From assembly GCF_900496995.4 (NCBI RefSeq), contig NC_044010.1, positions 3,038,001 to 3,102,000 on the forward strand: 64,000 nucleotides of DNA, given 5' to 3'. The notes under the pieces were generated by a model. That model ran no database searches. It had not been told where the DNA came from and worked only from the letters and a program-made list of their open reading frames with translations. Numbering within the stretch: the stretch's first letter is position 1; the number at the start of each line of letters is the position of its first letter. Source of the stretch: Aquila chrysaetos chrysaetos. Its lineage: Eukaryota; Chordata; Aves; Accipitriformes; Accipitridae. Below, one piece after another: positions 25,601-38,247 of the stretch. Position numbers and translations under genes: made by a program.

Positions 25601-28439
25601 CTCTCAAAGTAACATTTATACCATTTTAAATCTACATTTAAAATTACCTTAGTGGCAAACTTGCTACTCTGTTCAAAAATATTTTTCCAAATAAATTTGA
25701 TGAACAGCAACCAAAGCACATCTATACCTATGTGACCTGAAAACATATCCTTGTTACTATCAATTATTTTCTTTCAGCAGACACATTTCCACCTTCCAAA
25801 AACATCAATAATCACATCTTTGGATGAAAAATAACCACCTCAGTTTATTTCAAAATTATTCACAAATGGAGTAGAGCACAAAGCTGAAAAAGCCCTACTG
25901 TCATTCTACAACAATTGCTCAGAGTTTGCATTTGAGTTTTAACTAGGGAAGAGGAAAGTGAAGCAGAAGTAAACATAAGACATCTAAATCATACCCAGCT
26001 CTGACTGACAAGGACAAAAAGACAAGAAGCAGATAGTGAAACAGGTTGTCTTTTAATGACAGGTCGGAGCTTGCTCTAGTCTAGCGCAGAGAATGCCTTC
26101 CATGCTCTGCTTGCTCCATGGACTAACAAACTTTGGCCCCACAGGCCTTTTAACTCAGAAAATGTTATCAACATGGTTGCAGTCCAGGAGCAGCTCAGGT
26201 AAACCGTGACTGAAATTCATGTGGCTTTCAGCTACTCTTCAGCAGTTGACTCTGAAACTGTCATGAGTTTCAATGCATGGGAGAGGTTTATGTATAGCCC
26301 TGATATGGGCTTAAAGACATGCTTGGAAAAGGATGGCTATTCACTATCTAGTAAACCTTGTTCCTCTACATGCCTTGTCTTCATAAACTCCCTTCTGTGA
26401 GAGACCCAAAGGTGTCTCAGTTCTTTTCTAATACGGAATTCCAAAGGAGCAGGAAACATATGCAGACAACACAATCCACTGCAATATAAAGCAGCCATTC
26501 TCACTGAAAAAAACAAACAAAATTGCCCACTTATTTTCCTGGAATGGAAACAAGCAGCTATCTCATGGTTTGGAGACAGTATGAGCCCTTCTTAAACAGT
26601 AACTGGAGAGCCCTATCCAATCTGGTTTTCATGTAAGAGCTCTTGAGAAACAACAGTATCATCACACACTACCTAGACAAAGCTATCATTGACTTAAAAG
26701 TTATATAAGGAGAAACAGAATATACATAAATTCTAAACAGGTATGTTCTTATTGAAAGTAAGTGAAGGTAAACTGGCTGTCTTGTTATTTGCATTAACAC
26801 TGACAGAAACCAACTGCTGGGGATTGCTGAGAAAACAGCACTCAACCTTTCTTTCCATCAGCAAAACTGCAGAACACTCCGTGTGCCAGTGAATGATTTT
26901 GCACTGTGAAGGCAGCCAGCGCCTGTACTGCAGAAAAACCCTCGGTTGACCTCATCAGTTCCTGGAGCACAGGCCTTGCTGTCAAAGCTGAATCCCAGCA
27001 TTATTGTCTTCTGCATCTCCTCGACAGCCAGTTCTTTGCTCTTGGAACTCGCTGCCCACACAGGCTGGGAGGATTCACCTGCAAAGTGTTACAGGTCCCC
27101 TTGGGATGACTGTCTCGCACTCCCAACTATGTTTGTTCTCTGCACAGGTTCGCTGCTCTCTCCTTAATGAAGCAAACTGCAAAAGTTCTATTGCCCTGCA
27201 GCCCAACACCCACAACTGTAGCTGCCACAGATGATCATTACTGTAGACAGCATGTGCAGTTTCTGTACTCGGTGGTGAGCACAGAAAATCTGTGATGGCA
27301 CTGCTGGTTTTGGTGCTCCGTGAGGGAACAACTTCTACTCGGAGAGCTGCACTGAATTACAGCAACGATCGTTATTTGACTTAGTGGATTCTGCTTCTCT
27401 AGTACTAAATATCATTTTCACAGTTGTTCATGTAAAAGGAGCTTCACAGCTCTTGATCTTTAGAGGCAGGAAAGAGGGAAAATGACAGGCTGAACGTTTG
27501 TTGGGTGTCTGCCCTTCTCCAAAGCAGATTAGACATCTGATGTAACCCTAGATTAAAAGCTTCAAGACCACTAAACAATGAGTTTTTACAGTTTCTCACT
27601 ATGATAACTGACACAAAGCACCACACTCCAATGTTTCTGAGAGCTCTCCTGACTTTTGCTCTTTTATTTTTCCGGAAAAAGCAAGATCAGGACAAATATT
27701 TCAAAGGAAAGAATTAAAAAGTAAAGAAACTAATTCAGAAGGTGGAAGCCAAACACCCAAACCCTGCTCCCTGCCTTCCCCCCAAAATAATCCTAGTTTA
27801 CACTAGCAAAATAGGATCTTATCAGGGGCAGGTGTTTTTCCCTTTCCTCCCTGGCACAGAAGACACAAAGTATTTGGACTGCCCCTGTAGACAATGACAC
27901 CCAGAAAAGATTCTTATTTCACATGCATGAGAGATATGCACCTCCACTGAGACCGAGACACACACTTGAATAAGAATCTTGTTTACTCCCCACCACATAA
28001 AGTCTGTAATTAATTTTTTTTAACTTTCATGATACTGCTTTACACTGGGAAGCAAGGTTGTGCAGTATAACGAACTGGCTAGGAGAAAATTAAACAGTAA
28101 CAACTCACTCCTTGCATGACCATCTCTAAATTACAAATTTTTTGCATACCAAAGTCAACTATATATATGCCCTTTCTGCAAACTACCAGTAAGTCATAAA
28201 ATTTACAGGCAAAACCAGGTTATACTGAAAAGCCACCAGCTTCCAAAAAGGACAGACTGTCTTATTCACCCTTTAATTTGATTGTGATAAGACCTCAATT
28301 TCTCTATTGCTTGGCACTCAAAACATTTGTACAAACATTTTACCAACATTGCTATTTGTCTGTACTGACTGCATAAGAACTACTGCATCCACTACCAAAA
28401 CAACTACCAGTGGGGCAGCAAAATATGACTGTTAGGTCA

Positions 28440-29090
<651 letters not shown>

Positions 29091-29292
29091 CTGCAATGAA
29101 AAAAAAGGCAGAAGGATTCTTAACTAGTCTTCTGACTTCAAAAGTTTTATCTCACTTAGAGCTAAGAAAAGCATGGCATATTTTCCATTTCTCTTTCCCA
29201 AGCTCTCTACTGTCTCCCTGAGGTGTTAATAATGCCAATGCTACAGAAGTAGAATTAGGAAATGGTACCTCTCATTCATAACAAAACAACAG

Positions 29293-29299
<7 letters not shown>

Positions 29300-29323
<24 letters not shown>

Positions 29324-29324
29324 A
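29300..29324. repeat. poly(A) tract, 25 bases
   Basis: An uninterrupted run of A about 210 bp upstream (minus-strand sense) of GTF2E1 exon 2. It is a simple repeat with no retroelement body recognised. Confidence 0.9.
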
Positions 29325-30973
29325 CCACAAGAAATTGGTACCATAACATATGGCAGATTTCATTTCTACTCACTCACAGCCAAGAGAGCTGGAATAAGCA
29401 AGCTGTCTTGAAGCTGAGCTCCAGTAGACAGCTTCATGATCAACTGAGACTTGTAGCTTGGGAGAAGCAGAAAAAGGCTACTGCAAGAAAGGCCCTAAGA
29501 CAGCCCAAGAGAGTGAAGAAGTCTTATGGCCTCAGTTGATGTCATCTGATCACATTATAAGTAGCCCTGCCTGCTTCTACTCCTCAGACATCACTGGGCA
29601 GAGATATCATGAGGACAGCTTGCTAGTAGAGACTGGTATGCATTCAAGCAAAAGCTCCCAGCTGCACAATGAGAACAGATAGACTTTTTCCTTACTTTCT
29701 CATAAATAGACCCTAGTCAACCATCTGCAGCATGAAAACTGTTAGCACTACCAACTACATCACAGACTACTTCAGTCTTGATCTTGGATGAGCAAATAGG
29801 TCCTTCCAAAGGACTGATCCTTCATTTAAAGTGTCTCACATTCAGGCCTTAGAAGCCCCTCGATAATACAGCACAATAAATAAAGTAAAAATCAAGACTA
29901 AGTGAACATGAAGAGATGATGTGTTTGAAAAGAAATAAGTATTCCATGAAGTATCTTTTGAGTTACTTATCACGACCGTGCTGTCTGTGACAAGACAATA
30001 ATTTCTTAAGAAATACTGTACTTTCACTTCATTTATCTTAACTTCAAATGGCACAAATGGTCATTACAATTACATGCTTCTGTGACATACACGGGATGAT
30101 ATATAACATCATACCATGCAAGGAATTCCTCATATTGCCACCCCCACCACAGACATAGCCAAAAATCAAACCTCATCAGACAACTAACAGCAGTGACCCT
30201 TCTGAAGCAGCCAGTTTTGTCCAGTGTAGAGAAAAAGGGAAGCAACTCCATAAAGCACAGAGTATAGGTTTACTATCATTTCACAGGGTGGTTTTGTGCA
30301 TCTTCCCTCCACTCTTTCAAGTCTACACATCTGTAGGCTGTAACAAAATTCCCCTCCACTACTAATGCACTTGGATTTCCGTGTATGAAAGGTTCAAAAT
30401 AAGCATGAAGCATTATTATAGGTGCTTTTGAAATACTCATTCAGGGGGTTGTACTTCCAGTTAACTTCAAATACAACTTTGAATAGTCTTTTTCAACATG
30501 AGACTTTGATGCTGGTTTAGGATATGAATAACCATTTCTTAAAAAAAAGGTTCCTTCAACTGAAGAAAAACCCTACACCTTAAGTTCTGTTTGTTCATCA
30601 TTGCTAAGCAATTTTTATCTGTGAACTAATACCGTAAACAGTAAACTCTGCAAATCTCAATTTTCATTTCCATTAGATGTTTCACACACTGTATACATAC
30701 CTTCCCAGCATTCAAGTATCAAATAAAGGAAAGAGGAGAGTGACAGCAGAAGAAAGGATCTGGATGGGTATCCTATTTTCTTCATCGCTATCATAAAACC
30801 TGTAATATCCTTTTTGACAAACACCATTACAGAACTTTTCTATACTCCCCACACTAAGACATCCCCCTGATATCACCAAGCTCTACATGTAACCAAGCAG
30901 CTGACAACTCGCTTCAATCAGCTAAGACTACTCAAAAATCTGTGATCATTTATCACAGTAGCCTGCTTGGATA

Positions 30974-30995
30974 TTTTTTTTTTTTTTTTTTTTTT
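30974..30995. repeat. poly(T) tract, 22 bases
   Basis: An uninterrupted run of T in presumed GTF2E1 intron 1. Confidence 0.9.
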
Positions 30996-32647
30996 GGTAT
31001 TAGCAACACTACCCTCTCAAAGAACTTCAAGCAACATTACCCATTGAAGCTTTACTTCTCTCCAACCCCTACTCTTCTGCAACTGAGGAGGTACGCTCCC
31101 CTTAAGGGTTATGGCCAGTGCAACTGCAAAGCAATTAGGCTGTAGATTCTGTAGCTTAACAGTAAGTAAATTAAGATTGTCCTGTCTTTTCTGCCTTTTA
31201 GGTAAGGAAAAAAAAACCCCACTTTCATTCTTTTCTTTTAAAACACTTCCCTGCCTGAGCTTTTCTTTTTCTCTAACTTAGGGCCAAACGGTATTCACAG
31301 TGCTGAAATTGAAATGAACTGAACAACATCTGTTGACTGCTGGTGTGCACGCTGAGAATAGCTCACAGAAAACAATGCTTGAATGTCCAGCTCCAGCTTC
31401 CCTTCAAGGAAATTAAATTAAAATGTTTATCTCAGCATGAATTAGCCGTGAAACAAGTACTTCTAGAGTCAGTTAGCCTTCTTTTGCATGCCGGATACAT
31501 AATGATTTATTCTCACACAAAGGACAGTTTTATAGAGCTTTGCATTAAAGGTAAAAGCATTAAAGGATGTCCCATCACGAGTTAGCCATACAGTATTTTT
31601 GAATCTGTAAGTCAAATCCAATCTGAATACCATCACAGGACATTGTCCCTGAAAATCAATTTTGTTCGTTGGTATTTTTACAGTCTTTCAGTCACTTAAA
31701 GATAAATCTTGCTTTTGACTGAATCTGTCAGCAACATACTGATACTATAAAACAATGTCAGTGCAGAAGCTGGCCAGAAGCCTTTATATATATTCAAATT
31801 GATTAACGCTTATTCAGAGTTTAAGCACAGTATAACATTAATGTAAAGGTCAATTTTAAATAAAACCTGGCACCCCAGAAGAGATTTAAAAAGTCAAATC
31901 TTTAAAGTTGAAAGGTTTTTAGGTGCTGATCTCAAAAACAAATAAACAAACAAAACTTCTCTCCTCAACAATTCAATGTCCCCTAAAAATTCCTTGCAAA
32001 AAAACTTGGCAATGCAACTTGCAGTGGGCACAGTGACCTTCAGAACATCAGTTGCAACAAAAAAAAGGAGAAAAGTGTTTTTAAATAAGCACATCTCACT
32101 CTGGATACCTCATCTGAGAGCTGATGGAAAGCATTTTCTCTGCAAGAATCTCATTGAGAAGACAGCTGTAGACTTCCACAGCCGCTTGCAAAACAGATTT
32201 GAGGTACCATTTCCTGAATAATGCACTTAAACAGCTTAAACTGAGACCTACAAGGGACCAATAAATAAAACCACCTCTAAGAGCATATACTTTTCTCTTG
32301 GTTTTCAGCAATAGTTAGAGATACAGTAACATTTCTTCATGTCAATCACTAGAAAAATTTTTTTTCATCTAGTGGAACCAGGAGTTTTTACACAATTATT
32401 TAGTCTCCTCCACTGGGGATTTTTAGTGATGTCCAAATTTTCTATATCCTCAGGTAATGGTGGGCATCTTGAGTGTTAACACTGGTTTTCTTCCAGACGT
32501 GGATATATGGAAATACAAGCATTCTGAAAACACCACAAACCATTCTTTCCCATTAATATCCACTTCAAAAAATTGATTAACAAGGATTAAATTCTAAATC
32601 CTGCAGAAGACAGCCTTTGGGCAAGACAGCCAACTGACTAGTGTCAG

Positions 32648-32650
<3 letters not shown>

Positions 32651-32683
<33 letters not shown>
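32651..32683. repeat. poly(A) tract, 33 bases
   Basis: This is the longest homopolymer in the window, followed by gccagccagcc. If it were a retroposed tail, the body would lie to the left; only an ATTAAA about 65 bases upstream hints at that, and no recognisable transcript sequence precedes it. Confidence 0.9.
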
Positions 32684-32684
<1 letters not shown>

Positions 32685-33568
32685 CCAGCCAGCCACCAAA
32701 GAACACCTTCGTCAAGTTTTGCTATGTGAAGGTCAACAATGCTGAGCACAACTAACTTAGCTCTTAAAAGGAGCACGGGCACATGTTCAGCAAAAAACAG
32801 GATTTATACTACATCGAGGCCCAATGCCAACAAGGGCTCGAACAAGATCTGTATGGTCGGATGAAGGACCTATTTTGCAACATCATTCTCGATAATCACG
32901 CTCTCATGTAAGTTAGGTGATACGGAACAAAGCCATGAGAGAGAGCACGTATCACTGCCAGAACTGACCACGCCAGGGTCTAACAAGTTGTTTCTCTAGG
33001 AGAAGCTGGCATCTGGCCACCCTGCCATGAAGAATCCCAGGCTACAGCATATGAGCTCCAAATCCTTACTACCTTTCACCAGACAAGACAGACAGTGAAC
33101 CAGCTCACAAATGGTAATCCAGCGCCATGAGAATATAATTTTAAAATTCAAAAGCATGGGACTTTACCATTGCATCCTTGAGCAGTGATTTCACCTTCCA
33201 TTGAAGCAGTAAGTCAAACCTGAATTAATTACGTGTGCAAAGAAAAGAAATACGGTAACATCTCCTAACAAGGTTTTAATGGACGTGCATCTGTTTCATA
33301 ATAATGTCTGTACTGACCTTAATAATGTATGAACATCAAGGGACATTGTCAGGGAAAAAACAAAAGAAAATCAATGGCCAAGATAAACCACTACGCAGTA
33401 AGCACCTACAACACCAATAATAAAGCACACTGGACAGGATGATATTCAGAAACACCCAAATGAAAAATTTCAAAATTTAAACATGGGCTTTATTAAGAGA
33501 GACAGCTGTTGGGGAATTGTTCTGGGTAATTATGTGAATACAGTTCAGTATTATGGGTATAGCAGGAA

Positions 33569-33619
33569 TATTTAGGGTTGACGTCCTATGTTATCACAGT
33601 AGGACAGCAACCCTAAATA
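33569..33619. repeat. near-perfect 51-nt hairpin (20-bp stem)
   Basis: The left arm at 33569-33588 and the right arm at 33600-33619 are reverse complements at 18 of 20 positions. Eleven matched bases (ATTTAGGGTTG) plus one closing pair sit below a 2x2 internal mismatch, with six matched bases (GTCCTA) above it, around an 11-nt loop. I could not extend the pairing outward, so the stem is shorter than a typical pre-miRNA. It may instead be a remnant of a small inverted-repeat element. Confidence 0.8.
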
Positions 33620-36600
33620 GACAATTGGTTTTTAAAAAAAAAAATCTCTCTAAACATAAGAATAAATATTGACATGGCTATAAAAGACAACACCAAGAAG
33701 ACAGACCTAAAGTTACACTATACAACCAGTTTTGCTGGGTTAAGAAAAATCAGGGTACACCCTACAAAATGGAGGTCATACCTCAGGTTGAGTAAAATGC
33801 CTGAGGCGTAGGTCTTGAGCGTAACTAGAGATGTCAGAAAGGAAATCGAGATGAGAGCAAGTGACCGCAAAAAAACATTCAGTATGATGGGATGAAAGAC
33901 TACACAGAAGCCAGAAACTCAACTGAGCAAACATCTCCACTGGTCAGGACTTTCCTGATTCAACATCAAAAGTAACTGAATACTTCTTCTCTATGTACAA
34001 AGATTTCAAGAATTCTTTTGTGAACTTTAACAGGAATTGTGCTGAGGATGTTGGATCTGTTCTTCCTGCTTTTCCTGACTAAAGCTGAGACAAAAGATGA
34101 CACGTGCTAAAAATGGCGATACATAGAAGCCACAATGTAGAAGAAACTAGAGCTACAAGTTATGAAAACGTTAGTCAGCCAGTAAATTAACCTGAATTTT
34201 TATCCAATACTGCAAATGAACATCACCTTGTTTTAACCTGTAACTTTGAGGCTTATATTGATTCCACTAGTAACTTTACCTTAAAAAATTAAATTAAGTC
34301 TCACTGTTCATATATTTGACAAGGCAAACATTTTTAAAAGTGGGATACTGAAAAAGGAAGCAGACTACTCTTCAGACTCATTTGTGTATGCAAACCCTTT
34401 ATAACACCCCAGATCTCTTTCGGAGGAAAACTTGGAGATGAAATGTTGGCTGGGAACCTAGGTCTATCAGACATACTGTTCACACTTGGAAAGGTGCTTC
34501 CTGTTTTTCCCCACATCTAATTTAAATTGTTAGTGCTCTTTGTTTGGAAAACGTTTCTGTAGGCTTCTGCCATAAGATTTAAAAAAAAGGAAAAAAAAAA
34601 AAATTGCTTGCTTACACCACTGATACAGTTTCTTCAGGAAAAATCTAAATCAGATAAGAGAGTCCCTCACCTATGAATGTGGCAAAGTACAACAGGCTTC
34701 CTGGAGCCAGTGTATACCGTATGCCGCTCCAGCAGTCCCTTGCAAACACCAGATCCTAGTATTGTAGTCTCTCACTCTAATAAAATTTAAAATTCTGTCT
34801 TCTAGAAGATGGTGAGGTTAAGCTGAGAAGAGCGATTCTGTATCTTCCTGAGTACGGGGAGGAAAGGCACAAATTTCAGAACTACAGTGGGAAAACATGC
34901 CATCAAGATTTTAAATGTCTGTACAATGTAACCTCAGCTGCTACTCGTCCTTTCCAGAAAATGGAAAATGGCACAGAAGCTTCCAGTTTCAAGTCTGCTT
35001 TTTTTCACCTTTTTTTTTTTTTCCACCCACATCAGTTGCAAACCCAAAGTCTTCCGGCATTTTACCAAAAGCTTACTGAATTCTACTCCCTGGAGACTTC
35101 AGGAACACCGCTGCTCAGTCTTCCTCCTGTACTACATCTTGATGAGAAATCGTGTATTTTCATTGCAAGACACTACCTGAAGCATTAAAGGAGAAAAGAA
35201 CAATCTGCTTTCACTCAAATCCTACCTTCTTGTTGGCATTGCATAAACTGAAACCAGAATGCCACAAGCATCAAGGGGTTTTCTTCTCTTAAGGTGAGAA
35301 GTTGTGCTGTGACTGCACACAGAAAGGCTGCAGGGTCTGGCTGAAATTAGGACATTTTCACAAGTAAAAATATATGAAACTACACATGATAAGGCCACAA
35401 GGCCTAACTGTGCAAGGCAGAAACTGAATGATGCAGGCTCGGGATGTAATTCTCAATCACATTTGTAAGCTAAACCTCACATAACAACAGCAAGATGTCA
35501 ATAAGTTAAAGGACTACCTACGTGCACGTATACAAACAGATGTAATGCTCAGAAGTCCTTCAAATACACATTAGCATTAACTAACTGTTTACAGTTGTAG
35601 CTGTAGACAAAAACGGAGCGTGCTATTTACTGAAGGCCAATCTTGGTGGCTAAAATAGTGAAGGTACAAGTTTCCTGTTACAGCTTAAGTCAAATGAAAC
35701 CCTCCCATAAAGAAGTCTTTCTCTTCCTTCCCAGCCTTCAGCCACAACCCCCGCTGATTCTGCACTAATTCTTCCAGTTGCCTGCTCATGCAGCAAGGTG
35801 AATCAAGCTGATTAAAAGTGAAAAACTAACATGTCAAAAACTTAAGGTATTTTAGAGGGAGGGCAAGGAGGAAAAGTTAAAGAACTAAATCATTTATGCT
35901 ACCAGACTAGAGCCTACGCAAAGCAGAGAGAAGAAAACATGGCTAAGGATGTAGAACAGCGAGCTTTCCCCAAGTGGTGGCAAAGATGTTAAATTGACTC
36001 AACTGTAATGTGAAGCTGCTAGAACATTTTAACCACGGACATCAAAAACTCTTACAATTTGAACATATAGCAACAGAAGCACATCCATTATTTTGGAGAC
36101 TTCTCAGCATTGGCCCTCATATAATGAAGTGGTAAGGTTTGGGAAATTTTTAAATTTTTTTTTAAAGGGAAAAAGTAAGACTGTTTCTCACAACTATCAA
36201 GCCAAAGAAGCCATGACTACACTCAAGTACAGCGGGCTTAACCCTGGCATTCCTTGTTAAGTTTCTGACAGGAAGAAAGCAGTAACTGTTTTTCACATTC
36301 TGGATTCAATGAGACCTGGAACACCACACTTCTCATTATGATAGATGACATGAGTGGTATTGTCTGACTTTCAGGAATTCCAGAAAGAATTAAGACAAAG
36401 ATTTACAAAAGTATTAGGTTCAGAAAAGTTTTAGTTCATCAGGGTGTACCAAAGAGGTGTATATACTGTGGATGTAAGCAACAAAGAAACAGAGAAACTA
36501 AATAACAAGATACTAGGTTAGTTTTAATTCACGTAGTTTCTTGTTGACAAGAATTCCCTACAGCATCCTGTGTGAAAGGGAGCTGTAAATAGTATCTTAA

Positions 36601-37754
36601 AGGAAGTGGAAGGTAGGAATGAAACTCCCATCATCTCTCATTGCTACCAGAAGGGTATCTGCTCCTCTCCCGAGCACGTGGCTCTGCCCTCTCCCATGCC
36701 AGCTCTGGCGCTCACAAGACCTGCCTGTGCACCAACTTACACCACTAAAAGGCAGAAAAATACCTCCCCTCCCCCTTTTACTGGGTTTTTCAACAGTTTA
36801 ATCAGTTGAACCAGCTAGTGGAAAAGTCCAATGAGCAACTGAACCAGCAGACATGAGCGGATGCCAGCACAGGAGATGAGAGAAGAAACTACCTTTCACG
36901 GCTGAAAAATACTAAACCACCTATATTTCATGAAAATGCACCTTAACTGTGCACTGCTGAACACCCTTTTCAGAATGCTGATCTTCCTTATTCATTCTGA
37001 GTCACTTGTAATGATACAAGTTTGACAGTTGGACCCACTTAGCAGCTCAGTGCCATTATGAGATGTGACGTTCACCTGCTTCTCAGGGAACCAGCAAGCT
37101 CCTGAAGCCAGAAGAAAACTAAGGCACGAAAAGAAAGTATGTTGCTGATCCAGCAAACTGAATGGTTTCACTGTATGGGCTCAACCAATGGTCAAACCTG
37201 GCAAAAAGAAATGAGCTAATTTGTTACAGTGTCAGTTACTCCTCAGACTCCCATAATCTTGCAGCTTCCTCCAAATTACAAATTGCACAGACTTCCTGGA
37301 CTATAGTAGACTAAGCTTTAACGCCACGCGAAGCAGAGAACCCCTTCCTATTCCCTACCCGCTTTTATGTGTTGGGCTTTAAACATCTGACTGTGTAGGC
37401 TCCCGTAGGACGAGAAACTTGAGGGGCTCAGCGGTATCTCCTAAAAAAAACGAAAACAAACAAGAAAACCCCCACAAACACCACCCAAGGAGAGGCAGGC
37501 GGTGGTTCGGAGCCAAAGGCAAAGCAGGGGCCCAGGGCAGCGGCCCAGCGGGACAACGTGAGGGGACCACGGGCCCCCGCGGCGTGCTCGGCCCGCCAGC
37601 GGCACCCAAAACACCTGAGGGAACGGAGAGACCGGGCCGGGGGACCTCGGGCCGCGGGTAACCCACCGCGGCGGGGCCCCCCGGGAAGCGGAGCGGGAGA
37701 GGGGACTCCCGGCCGTTTATCCCCGGCGGCACCGCGGGAGTCCCCGCCCAGGGG

Positions 37755-37787
37755 GACGACGACGACGAAGAAGAAGACGACGACGAC
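37755..37787. repeat. patterned triplet repeat (GAC)4(GAA)3(GAC)4
   Basis: Eleven uninterrupted triplets in a symmetric 4-3-4 pattern lie in the CpG island, just inside GTF2E1 intron 1 if the exon 1 donor is at 37816. On the minus (GTF2E1) strand it reads GTC/TTC. It is not coding in either neighbouring gene model. Confidence 0.95.
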
Positions 37788-37816
37788 AGCCGCCGTTCCC
37801 CGGGGCCGGCACTGAC

Positions 37817-37870
37817 CTGCCGCCGCTTCCAGCTCTCCCCGGCTCCGGGCGGCTCTTCCGGCGGTTACCG
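37817..37870 (-). other. GTF2E1: candidate non-coding exon 1 of GTF2E1
   Basis: Read on the minus strand, GCGGCAG|GTCAGT provides a good donor with the exon ending at 37817. This would splice to the exon 2 acceptor at 29090. The 5' boundary (transcription start) is unknown, so the upper limit is arbitrary. A second, weaker possible donor, CACG|GTAACC, lies about 50 bases upstream on the minus strand. The assignment rests on position in the CpG island and the known non-coding first exon of the human gene. Confidence 0.5.
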
Positions 37871-38005
37871 TGAGGGCGCGTCAGAGCCGCGCGCGCCCCT
37901 GTGGCGTCACCACGGCGCCGGGCGCCTTGCCCAACGGCCCTCCCACCGCCCGTGCCCGGCAAGCGTCCCCCTCCGTGACTGAACGGTGAGCGACAGGGAA
38001 ACGAG

Positions 38006-38010
38006 CCAAT
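38006..38010 (+). promoter_or_regulatory. CCAAT box (NF-Y type)
   Basis: The site reads gagCCAATcg in the shared promoter, about 200 bp upstream of the RABL3 start codon. NF-Y sites are common in bidirectional promoters. Confidence 0.6.
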
Positions 38011-38051
38011 CGCGTCCTGACAGAGCCCCCCCCCCACCGACGTTCCCGCCC

Positions 38052-38059
38052 TCACGTGA
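38052..38059. promoter_or_regulatory. TCACGTGA palindromic E-box
   Basis: An 8-bp palindrome matching the USF and MITF/TFE-type E-box core sits between two CCAAT boxes of the shared promoter. It reads the same on both strands, so it could serve either gene. Confidence 0.5.
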
Positions 38060-38107
38060 GTTGAACCGATCAAGAGTGAAAGCGAAGCCGGTAGCGCCGG
38101 CCGGCAG

Positions 38108-38112
38108 CCAAT
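38108..38112 (+). promoter_or_regulatory. CCAAT box (NF-Y type)
   Basis: The site reads cagCCAATagg, a good NF-Y match, 94 bp upstream of the RABL3 ATG. Confidence 0.65.
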
Positions 38113-38145
38113 AGGCTGAGGGAAGCGGAAGGAGCGTGCGCTGCG

Positions 38146-38150
38146 ATTGG
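38146..38150 (-). promoter_or_regulatory. inverted CCAAT box
   Basis: The site reads gcgATTGGcgg, the minus-strand counterpart of the preceding box, 52 bp upstream of the RABL3 ATG. Confidence 0.6.
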
Positions 38151-38198
38151 CGGCGCCGGGAGAAGGAGGTGGTCTCCGGGGTTGTTGCTAGGTAGAGT

Positions 38199-38209
38199 AA
38201 GATGGCGGC
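38199..38209 (+). promoter_or_regulatory. RABL3: YY1/TISU element on the RABL3 start codon
   Basis: AAGATGGCGGC spans the start codon. This matches the YY1 core and 11 of 12 positions of the TISU element, which couples transcription start to cap-proximal translation start in genes with very short 5' UTRs. It implies a short RABL3 leader and supports the chosen ATG. Confidence 0.65.
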
Positions 38210-38247
38210 TTTGGACAGGGTCAAGGTGCTGGTGTTGGGCGACTCCG
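38202..38247 (+). CDS. RABL3: RABL3 exon 1 (coding part)
   Basis: It encodes [15 protein letters not shown] plus one base of Gly16, ending at CCG|GTGAGT. It holds the first beta strand and the start of the P-loop, so the nucleotide-binding loop is split by intron 1. Confidence 0.96.

Larger units (their letters stand above)
29091..37816 (-). other. GTF2E1: GTF2E1 intron 1 (presumed)
   Basis: This is the non-coding stretch between the exon 2 acceptor and the candidate exon 1 donor in the CpG island. No coding exon is recognised. It contains homopolymer tracts (29300-29324 A, 30974-30995 T, 32651-32683 A), a near-perfect hairpin at 33569-33619 and a CpG-containing patch at about 32.80-33.00 kb of unknown nature. 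The short open frames show no domain. Confidence 0.65.
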
